NCBI RefSeq assembly: GCF_003671715.1
Contig: NZ_RAIF01000031.1
Span: 415,770 to 479,769 of the forward strand
DNA length: 64,000 nt
Source: Streptomyces sp. E2N166
GTDB taxonomy: Bacteria; Actinomycetota; Actinomycetes; Streptomycetales; Streptomycetaceae
Reading direction: 5' to 3'
Part shown: in pieces, positions 43,348-50,236 of the stretch
How the letters are laid out: the number at the start of each line of letters is the position of its first letter
How positions within the stretch are numbered: position 1 is the stretch's first letter
Program-made: the position numbers and the translations under genes
The notes under the pieces: generated by a model
Databases searched by the model: none
Seen by the model: the letters and a program-made list of their open reading frames with translations, nothing else
Told to the model about the DNA's origin: nothing

Positions 43348-44931
43348 ATGGCAGTGCTGCGTCACCACCCCCACCGCACCACCCGGCGAAGACTGGCCGC
43401 CGTCAGCGCCGCGGCCACCGCGGCCCTCGCCGCGAGCCTCGTCTCCGCGCTCCCCGCCACCGCGGCGGAGGGCCGCATCCAGTACGAGGACGCGGCCAAC
43501 GCGGTCGCCGGCAGCTACATCGTGACCCTGAAGGCGGACGAGGCGAGGTCCGGCTCCGCCGAGGGCCGCGCGCTGGCGAAGAAGTACGGCGCCGACATCG
43601 AGCGCACGTACACCAAGGCCCTCAACGGCTACGCGGTCGAGGCGTCCGAGACCGAGGCGAAACGTCTCGCCGCCGACCCGGCCGTCGCCTCCGTCGTCCA
43701 GAACCGCACCTTCCACGCCACCGGCACCCAGCCCAACCCGCCGTCCTGGGGCCTGGACCGCATCGACCAGCGGAACCGCCCGCTGGACAGCTCGTACACC
43801 TATCCGGACAGCGCCGGACAGGGCGTGACGGCGTACGTCATCGACACCGGCGTCCGCATCTCCCACAACGACTTCGGCGGCCGCGCCTCCTACGGCTACG
43901 ACGCCATCGACAACGACAACACCGCCCAGGACGGCCACGGCCACGGCACCCACGTCGCCGGCACCGTCGGCGGCGGCGCCTACGGCGTCGCCAAGCAGGC
44001 GAAGATCGTCGGCGTCCGGGTGCTCGACAACTCCGGCTCCGGCACCACCGCGCAGGTCGTCGCCGGCATCGACTGGGTCGCCCGCAACGCGGTCAAGCCG
44101 GCCGTCGCCAACATGTCCCTCGGCGGCGGCGCCGACAGCGCCCTCGACACGGCCGTGCGCAACGCCATCGCCTCCGGCGTCACCTTCGCCGTCGCGGCCG
44201 GCAACGAGTCCACCAACGCCTCCACCAAGTCGCCGGCCCGGGTGACGGAGGCGATCACGGTCGGCGCCACCACGTCGAGCGACGCCCGCGCGAGCTACTC
44301 CAACTACGGCTCGGTCCTGGACCTGTTCGCGCCCGGCTCGTCGATCACCTCGGCCTGGAACAGCGGCGACTCGGCCACCAACACCATCTCCGGTACGTCC
44401 ATGGCGAGCCCGCACGTCGCCGGGGCGGCCGCGCTGTACCTGGCCGACAACCCCACGGCCACCCCCTCACAGGTCGCCTCCGCGCTGACGTCCACCGCCA
44501 CCAGTGGCGTCGTCTCGAACCCGGGCAGCGGCTCGCCCAACCGCCTGCTGTACGTCGGCGACGGCGACACCACGCCCCCGCCGACCGGCGACCGCTTCGA
44601 GAACACCGGCGACTACACCATCCGGGACAACGCCACCGTCGAGTCCCCGGTGACCGTCACCGGCGTCTCGGGCAACGCCCCCTCGGCGCTCTCCGTGGAC
44701 GTGAACATCGTCCACAGCTACATCGGTGACCTCCAGGTCCAGCTGGTCGCCCCGGACGGCACGGCGTACACGCTGAAGTCCTACGGCACCGGCGGCAGCG
44801 CGAACGACATCAACACCACGTACACCGTGAACGCCTCCTCGGAGACCGCGAACGGCACGTGGAAGCTGCGGGTCAGCGACAACGCGTCCTGGGACACCGG
44901 GCGTATCGATGCCTGGGCCCTGCAGTTCTGA
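43348..44931 (+). CDS. Secreted subtilisin-like serine protease (S8) with P-domain
   Basis: A 527-residue exported protease. A basic twin-arginine-containing signal region (RTTRRRLAAVSAAATAALAAS) ends near ATAA-EG at residue 40. An inhibitor I9-type propeptide (SYIVTLKADE) follows, then the S8 catalytic domain with D166 (VIDTGV), H199 (HGTHVAG) and S351 (GTSMASPH), and a C-terminal proprotein-convertase P-like domain (SVDVNIVHSYIGDLQVQLVAPDG). It is synthesised as a zymogen. A GAGGAGG site precedes the ATG. It converges with a serpin gene 24 bp downstream. Confidence 0.95.
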   Translation: MAVLRHHPHRTTRRRLAAVSAAATAALAASLVSALPATAAEGRIQYEDAANAVAGSYIVTLKADEARSGSAEGRALAKKYGADIERTYTKALNGYAVEASETEAKRLAADPAVASVVQNRTFHATGTQPNPPSWGLDRIDQRNRPLDSSYTYPDSAGQGVTAYVIDTGVRISHNDFGGRASYGYDAIDNDNTAQDGHGHGTHVAGTVGGGAYGVAKQAKIVGVRVLDNSGSGTTAQVVAGIDWVARNAVKPAVANMSLGGGADSALDTAVRNAIASGVTFAVAAGNESTNASTKSPARVTEAITVGATTSSDARASYSNYGSVLDLFAPGSSITSAWNSGDSATNTISGTSMASPHVAGAAALYLADNPTATPSQVASALTSTATSGVVSNPGSGSPNRLLYVGDGDTTPPPTGDRFENTGDYTIRDNATVESPVTVTGVSGNAPSALSVDVNIVHSYIGDLQVQLVAPDGTAYTLKSYGTGGSANDINTTYTVNASSETANGTWKLRVSDNASWDTGRIDAWALQF

Positions 44932-44955
44932 CAAGTCCGTCAGTCTGACGACGCC

Positions 44956-46155
44956 TCAGTGAAGAACCTCGCCCTCGCGGTGCGGCTCCGGGTCGACGAC
45001 CCAGCCCGCCACGAGGGCGAGACGCGTGTGCCGGTGCACGGCGAGGAAGCCGAAGGGGCGGTCGAACGCGGCCCGGACGGTGGTGCGCAGCCAGAGCGGC
45101 CGAGGCAGGGCACAGCCGGCCGCGCCGATCGCCGTGACCGCAGCCGCCTCGAAACCCCGGGCGCCGAACCTGGCCACGGCGGACTGCCGGGCCGCCTCGA
45201 CGTACAGGGGAAGACGCGAGCCGATGCCGGGGAAGTGACCGGGGGCCTCCCGCGCGGCCGTCGCGAGACCGAACAACTCGGGGCGTTCCAGCAGGTCGTG
45301 GCCGGCCGTCACGTCGTACGCCGTCGTCGTCACGTCGAGCGCAGGCGGCTCGGGCCTGCTCGTGTGCTCCCGCCCGACATGGAGTCCGGGGCCCGCCTCG
45401 CCGTACGGCAGTCGGGAGCCCGGTGTCACCTGATGGGCGCGCGCGAGGACGCCGAGCCCCGCTCCCAGGACCTGCCCGGGCGTCATGCTCTCTTCGCCGA
45501 GCAGCAGATGGACGTCGACCGCGGTGCCGCCCAGCACCTTCAGCTCGGTGACGTGGCCCTCGGGCGTGTCCGCCACGCCGATCCGGTCCAGCAGCACGCT
45601 CTCCCGGCGCAGGCCCAGCAGTTCGCGCCCCTCCCACGGGCCGCTCTCCGGTACGACGCAGGACTCTTCGAAGGGCCGCAGCCACCGGGTGCGCAGCGCC
45701 AGCGCGCTCGCCAGCACCAGATCGGTGCCCGGTGCGACCGCCACCGGCATTCGCTCGATCAGCCCACCCGTGCGCCGTACCGCCCACGCGTCGAGCGCCG
45801 TCCCGTCGGTCTCCACGTCACCCGTGAGCACGCCGTGCGCCTCGGTGGGCAGCCCCGCCGCCCACTCCTCGCGCAGTTCCAGTGTGCGTCCGGTCCACAG
45901 CCCCAGGGCCGTTTCCAGGCCGCCCACGGTGCCGAGTCCGGCCAGCAGTTCGCGGGCCGCTCGGGACGCCCGGCCGGCGGAGACACCCACCGCCTCCTCC
46001 AACTCCGCCCGGGCCGCGCCCGCCGCGCCGTCCGCGAGGAGGGCGAGCAGCGGCCACACACCCACCGCGGAGAACACGGTGCCGCCGCTCGTGGTGGCCG
46101 CCCAGCGGGCGGTGAGGCCGTTCACCGCCCGGATCGTCGCGTTCGTGACCCGCAT
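44956..46155 (-). CDS. Serpin family protein
   Basis: A 399-residue protein. The N-terminal TVFSAVGVWPLLALLADGAAGAARAELEEAVG and the C-terminal FDRPFGFLAVHRHTRLALVAGWV match the conserved helices and final strand of serpins. No signal peptide is visible. The reactive loop region (about 345-365, with AAAVTAIGAAG before a short arm) is shorter and less typical than in inhibitory serpins, so inhibition is not certain. ATG at 46155 is preferred; an upstream ATG at 46185 is possible. It converges with a secreted S8 protease, a suggestive pairing. Confidence 0.8.
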   Translation of the reverse strand: MRVTNATIRAVNGLTARWAATTSGGTVFSAVGVWPLLALLADGAAGAARAELEEAVGVSAGRASRAARELLAGLGTVGGLETALGLWTGRTLELREEWAAGLPTEAHGVLTGDVETDGTALDAWAVRRTGGLIERMPVAVAPGTDLVLASALALRTRWLRPFEESCVVPESGPWEGRELLGLRRESVLLDRIGVADTPEGHVTELKVLGGTAVDVHLLLGEESMTPGQVLGAGLGVLARAHQVTPGSRLPYGEAGPGLHVGREHTSRPEPPALDVTTTAYDVTAGHDLLERPELFGLATAAREAPGHFPGIGSRLPLYVEAARQSAVARFGARGFEAAAVTAIGAAGCALPRPLWLRTTVRAAFDRPFGFLAVHRHTRLALVAGWVVDPEPHREGEVLH

Positions 46156-46278
46156 ACCGCCCCCGCCCCGTCGCGTGCTTACCATGCGCTCAGTGATCGG
46201 CCGGCCGTCCGTCGGGACCGGCCGCCCCCAGCCCCGCGGCGCCTTCGCGTCACCGCCCGAAACAGGAGCACGGTACAC

Positions 46279-47475
46279 GTGTCCATACCGCCGCCGCCCG
46301 GCCCTCAAGGGCCCTACAACCAGGGGCAGTACCCGCCGGGGCCGCACTCACCGGGTCAGTACCCGCCGGGGCCCTACCCGCCGCAGCAGCCGTATCCCGG
46401 CGGCTGGGGTCAGCCCTACGGGGCGTATCCCCGGCAGCCTCCCGTCAACGGTGTGGCCATCGCCGCGTTCGTGCTCGGCGTCCTGTGCTTCGTGCCGGCG
46501 GTCGGGCTCGTGCTGGGGCTGATCGCGCTGGCCCAGATCAGGCGGCGGGGCGAGCGGGGCAAGGGGTTCGCCGTGGCCGGTTCCGTGCTGTCCTCCGTGG
46601 GGCTGGCACTGTGGGTGGTGTCGCTCTCCACGGGCGCCGCCGGGGACTTCTGGGAGGGTTTCCGGGACGCCGCGCGCGGCGAGGGCACCGCCTACTCGCT
46701 CGAGAAGGGCCAGTGCTTCACCACCCCCAGCGGATCCCTGCAGGGGGTGACGTACGACGTCGACGAGGTGCCCTGCGAGGAGGAGCACGACGGCGAGGTG
46801 TTCGCCGCCTTCGAGCTGCCGGGCGGCGCCTTCCCGGGCGACGGGGAGATCACCCGGGCCGCCGACGAGCGGTGCTACGCCCTCCAGGACACGTACGCCA
46901 TGGACCGGTGGGCCCTGCCGGCCGACGTCGACGTGTACTACCTGACCCCGACCTCGCAGAGCTGGCGCACGGGTGACCGCGAGATCACCTGCCTGTTCGG
47001 GAACACGGACGAGGGGGGCACGCTGACCGGCTCGCTGCGCAGGGACGGCACCAGGCTCGACTCGGGCCAGCACACCTACCTGGTGGCCGAGGGCTTCCTC
47101 AACCGGGCCATGGACGAGATGCCGGTGGCGGAGACCGTCGAGGAGGACCTCGCCGGGTACCAGGTGTGGGCGGGGCGGATGTCGCAGGCGCTCGTGCGGG
47201 AGACCGGGATGCTGCGGGGACACAGCTGGCCCGACGACGCCGAGCGGCCGGTCGCCGATCTGGTCGAGGACCTGGAGACGGCGCGGGAGGAGTGGGATCT
47301 GGCGGCCGAGGCGGCCGACGTCGACACGTACTACCTGCACCTCGACAAGGGCTTCGCGCTCATCGAGGCCGACTCGACGGTCACCGCCCGCAAGGCTCTG
47401 GGGCTGGATACCACGCCGCCGGTGTACGAGGAGAGCGGTGACGGCGGGGAAGAGAGCCCCGGCAGGGAGGTGTGA
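46279..47475 (+). CDS. DUF4190 membrane protein with septum-formation-like domain
   Basis: A 398-residue protein starting at GTG behind AGGAG. The first 55 residues are rich in P, G, Q and Y (repeats such as GQYPPGP). Two membrane helices follow (about 58-80 and 95-120: VAIAAFVLGVLCFVPAVGLVLGLIAL and FAVAGSVLSSVGLALWVVSL), typical of DUF4190. The extracellular part has paired cysteines (GQCFTT, VPCEEEHDGEVF, ERCYAL, ITCLF), like the septum-formation domain family. Such proteins are envelope-associated; function unknown. Divergent from the serpin gene. Confidence 0.85.
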   Translation: MSIPPPPGPQGPYNQGQYPPGPHSPGQYPPGPYPPQQPYPGGWGQPYGAYPRQPPVNGVAIAAFVLGVLCFVPAVGLVLGLIALAQIRRRGERGKGFAVAGSVLSSVGLALWVVSLSTGAAGDFWEGFRDAARGEGTAYSLEKGQCFTTPSGSLQGVTYDVDEVPCEEEHDGEVFAAFELPGGAFPGDGEITRAADERCYALQDTYAMDRWALPADVDVYYLTPTSQSWRTGDREITCLFGNTDEGGTLTGSLRRDGTRLDSGQHTYLVAEGFLNRAMDEMPVAETVEEDLAGYQVWAGRMSQALVRETGMLRGHSWPDDAERPVADLVEDLETAREEWDLAAEAADVDTYYLHLDKGFALIEADSTVTARKALGLDTTPPVYEESGDGGEESPGREV

Positions 47476-47566
47476 CGGCGGCTATAGCGGGGAGAAAGTG
47501 CCTGCGTAAAGCCCTCCGGCGATACAAGTCATCACATCGAGTGATTCTCTGGCCTTTGCTTGCCTG

Positions 47567-47608
47567 GTACAACCTACGGTTGCCACGCTGTTGCTGTCTG
47601 TACAACCT
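47567..47608 (+). promoter_or_regulatory. GntR operator candidates
   Basis: GTACAACCT occurs at 47567-47575 and 47600-47608, three helical turns apart, just before the GntR gene. CAACC-TAC-GGTTG (47570-47582) is a dyad over the first. Consistent with autoregulation. Confidence 0.4.
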
Positions 47609-47622
47609 GATGGGAGCGGCCA

Positions 47623-48375
47623 GTGACATTCGGTGAGCAGCCGGCGTATCTGCGTGTCGCGGGTGATCTCCGCAAGAAGATCGCCGACGGCCTGCTGCCG
47701 CCCCACACCCGCCTCCCGTCCCAGGCGCGGATCCGCGAGGAATACGGCGTCTCGGACACCGTCGCCCTCGAGGCGCGCAAGGTGCTGATGGCCGAGGGGC
47801 TGGTCGAGGGCCGCTCCGGTTCCGGGACGTATGTGCGCGAGCGGCCCGTGCCCCGGCGCATCGCCCGCTCCGGGTACCGGCCGGCCGGCGGTGCCACGCC
47901 CTTCCGGCAGGAGCAGGCCGACGCCGGGGCGCGCGGCACCTGGGAGTCGCGCAGCGAGCAGGCCGAGGCGAGCGGCGCCGTCGCCGAACGGCTCGGTATC
48001 AAGCCCGGGGACCGGGTGATGTGCACCCGGTACGTCTTCCGGGAGGCCGGCGAGGCCATGATGCTCTCCACCTCCTGGGAGCCGCTGGACCTCATCGGCC
48101 GGACGCCGGTGATGCTGCCCGAGGAGGGCCCGCTCGGCGGCATGGGTGTCGTGGAGCGGATGGCCGCCATCGACGTGGTCGTCGACAACGTCACCGAGGA
48201 GGTCGGCGCCCGCCCCGGCCTCGCCGAGGAGCTGCTCGCCCTCGGGGGTGTTCCGGGGCACGTGGTCCTGGTCATCCAGCGCACGTTCTACGCCTCGGGC
48301 CGGGCGGTGGAGACCGCCGACGTGGTCGTTCCGGCCGACCGCTACCGGGTGGCGTACCACCTGCCCGTCAGGTAG
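47623..48375 (+). CDS. GntR/HutC-type transcriptional regulator
   Basis: A 250-residue regulator. The winged-helix GntR domain covers residues 5-75 (YLRVAGDLRKKIADGLLPPHTRLPSQARIREEYGVS, then GTYVRERP). The UTRA effector domain covers about 95-245 (CTRYVFREAGEAMMLSTSWEPLDLI, VVLVIQRTFYASGRAVETADVVVPADRY). Start is a GTG at 47623. Effector unknown. It stands alone, so it may act at distant sites. Confidence 0.93.
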   Translation: MTFGEQPAYLRVAGDLRKKIADGLLPPHTRLPSQARIREEYGVSDTVALEARKVLMAEGLVEGRSGSGTYVRERPVPRRIARSGYRPAGGATPFRQEQADAGARGTWESRSEQAEASGAVAERLGIKPGDRVMCTRYVFREAGEAMMLSTSWEPLDLIGRTPVMLPEEGPLGGMGVVERMAAIDVVVDNVTEEVGARPGLAEELLALGGVPGHVVLVIQRTFYASGRAVETADVVVPADRYRVAYHLPVR

Positions 48376-48420
48376 CGGCGGCGCCGGGGGAGTTCACGCG
48401 CCTGCCGGTGGTGTGAGATG

Positions 48421-48439
48421 GCGCACGCCTCTCGTGCGC
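48421..48439. terminator. Hairpin after the GntR gene
   Basis: GCGCACG (48421-48427) pairs with CGTGCGC (48433-48439) around CCTCT. The rest of the 374 bp gap (48376-48749) shows only a short A+T-richer stretch near 48620-48680 that may hold the promoter of the next gene. Confidence 0.55.
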
Positions 48440-48749
48440 CTCCCGCGCCCCTCTTCCTCGCTCGCACTGTTGTCCGTACTCCGTGGCGCCGTCCGCGTGG
48501 TGCCGGAATCCGGTCGTTCTCGCAGGTCGTCCGGGAGGCCCCCGGTATGCCTCCGACCGGAGGCGTCGGCGCGCGCGGACGGCGCGTTTCGTGGCGTGCG
48601 CCCCCTGCGTTCTGACTGGTTGCGTACCTCTTTGTGAAAAGCCGTATTCGCTGCGTGAAGGTTAGGCGTAGGCTCGGGCATATGCGGATTGCGGTTTCCT
48701 TGGCGGGCGGGGCGCGGCGCGGGCCGCGGACGGGAAGTGGAGGGGCGCG

Positions 48750-48941
48750 ATGAACGACGGCACGGTCACTCTTCCCTGGCTGGTCTTCCGGCAGGACGAC
48801 AATGGCAACCGCTACCGCGTGGGCAGGTACGCGACCCGGGCCGAGGCCCAGAAGATCGCGGACACCCTCGACGGTCGCGGCCACCAGCAGCTCTACTGGG
48901 TCGAGAAGCTCGGCCCGAACGCCACGGGCGCGGCGGGCTGA
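48750..48941 (+). CDS. Small SPOR-like protein
   Basis: A 63-residue protein: MNDGTVTLPWLVFRQDDNGNRYRVGRYATRAEAQKIADTLDG. The pattern of a strand, the RVGRYATRAEAQKIAD helix and a final WVEKL strand resembles one SPOR-type peptidoglycan-binding fold. No signal peptide is present, so the location is unclear. A GGAGGGGCGCG site precedes the ATG. Well conserved in Streptomyces by memory. Function unknown. The NUDIX gene follows 34 bp downstream. Confidence 0.8.
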   Translation: MNDGTVTLPWLVFRQDDNGNRYRVGRYATRAEAQKIADTLDGRGHQQLYWVEKLGPNATGAAG

Positions 48942-48975
48942 CCGCGCCGGCAGGACGGGCCGTAGGCTCCGGCGC

Positions 48976-49398
48976 ATGACGGAACGGATCGTGGTGGGCG
49001 CCGCCCTGGTCGACGGCGGACGGCTGCTCGCCGCGCGCCGCAGCGCACCGGCGGAGTTGGCCGGACGGTGGGAGCTGCCCGGCGGCAAGGTCGAGGCGGG
49101 CGAGACGCCCGAGGCGGCGCTCGTGCGCGAACTGCGCGAGGAGCTGGGCGTGACGGCCGAGCCCGGTGAGCGGGTACCGGGGCGGTGGCCCCTGCGAACG
49201 CCCTTCGTCCTGCACGTGTGGACCGCGCGGCTGCTCCCCGGATCCGCCTGCCCCGAACCCCTTGAGGACCACGACGCGCTGCGCTGGCTCGCCCCCGCCG
49301 AGATCTGGGACGTGCCCTGGCTCGACCAGGACGTGCCGGCCGTCGAGCGGGCACTCGCCCACCTCGGTATGGCGGCGACGGACGCGCGGGGCGTGTGA
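48976..49398 (+). CDS. MutT-like NUDIX hydrolase
   Basis: A 140-residue NUDIX protein with the complete box GGKVEAGETPEAALVRELREELGV. The N-terminal VVGAALVDGGRLLAARRS and the tail RWLAPAEIWDVPWLDQD match MutT-type 8-oxo-dGTP pyrophosphatases. Sanitising oxidised nucleotides is the likely role. ATG at 48976; an upstream extension in the same frame overlaps the SPOR gene out of frame and is rejected. Probably co-transcribed with the SPOR-like gene. Confidence 0.9.
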   Translation: MTERIVVGAALVDGGRLLAARRSAPAELAGRWELPGGKVEAGETPEAALVRELREELGVTAEPGERVPGRWPLRTPFVLHVWTARLLPGSACPEPLEDHDALRWLAPAEIWDVPWLDQDVPAVERALAHLGMAATDARGV

Positions 49399-49507
49399 GC
49401 GCACCGGCCTGAGCGCCCCACGCGCTGTCGGTGCCACAGTGCGCCCTCCCGGACGGTACCGGGGCCCGGATATCGGGTATGTGCCCATTAACCCCACGAA
49501 TCCGGAC

Positions 49508-49945
49508 ATGGGTGGGGGGTCGCCGGCCGGGGAAGTGATCGGCGTGATCGACAGCGAAGGCGGCTGTGCCGAATGGGTCTTTCCCGCGGCGCCGGACGCC
49601 GTGCGGACCGCCCGTTCCCTCGTCCGCCGCACCCTGCACGGCTGGGACCTCGACAGCGTCGGCGACATCGCCGCCCTGCTGGTCAGCGAGCTGGTCACCA
49701 ACGCCCTGCGGCACGCCACCGGCCCCATCGGCGTCCGCCTGGTACGCCACCCCGCCGGACCGGACGGCATGCTGCTGGTGGAGGTCTCCGACCCGCTTCC
49801 GGACCCGCCCCGCGAGCGCGTCGCCCGCCCCGGGGACGAGGACGGCCGGGGCCTGCAACTGGTCGCCTCCTCCGCACACCGCTGGGGGACGCGGCCCGGA
49901 GAGGTGGGCAAGACGGTGTGGTTCGAACTCACGGTGCCGGAATGA
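49508..49945 (+). CDS. ATP-binding protein (anti-sigma-factor-kinase-like HATPase)
   Basis: A 145-residue stand-alone HATPase domain. The N-box LLVSELVTNALRHATG, the D-box EVSDPLPDPP and the G-box GDEDGRGLQLVASSAHRWG are present. This is the RsbW-like serine-kinase family, abundant in Streptomyces. ATG at 49508 has no clear ribosome binding site, and a GTG about ten codons later, after GGGGAA, is an alternative. The large SpoIIE phosphatase gene, with which it may form a partner pair, follows 291 bp downstream. Confidence 0.85.
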   Translation: MGGGSPAGEVIGVIDSEGGCAEWVFPAAPDAVRTARSLVRRTLHGWDLDSVGDIAALLVSELVTNALRHATGPIGVRLVRHPAGPDGMLLVEVSDPLPDPPRERVARPGDEDGRGLQLVASSAHRWGTRPGEVGKTVWFELTVPE

Positions 49946-50098
49946 CCGGGTGTCACACCGTTTCACGACGCCCGGAACCGTGCCGAAACGCCCCCGCGCC
50001 GGGCCCGGCCCCACGGGCCAACTGGTTCAGGCCAGTGGCAGTTGTGGAACTACGTGATTCGATGCCGTGTCCGCTGGTTAGAAGACTGGAAGTGTTGT

Positions 50099-50130
50099 CA
50101 CGGTCCGGACCGAAAACCATCGGGACCGTG
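50099..50130. promoter_or_regulatory. Dyad upstream of the SpoIIE gene
   Basis: CACGGTCC (50099-50106) and GGACCGTG (50123-50130), 16 bp apart, 107 bp before the GTG start. A candidate operator or leader hairpin. Confidence 0.35.
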
Positions 50131-50236
50131 CTGTGATCGTGAACACCGTGTTGTGCGGCGCCGTAGTGCTGGATACTGCGGGCAGCCGCCCCCGGTGACC
50201 GGTGCCGGACGCGGTGAGCTGGAGGGGACGGTTCGC

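Noticed and set aside
44959-47475. Forward frame of 838 codons
   Set aside because: The first 440 codons are antisense to the serpin gene; the real gene starts at GTG 46279.
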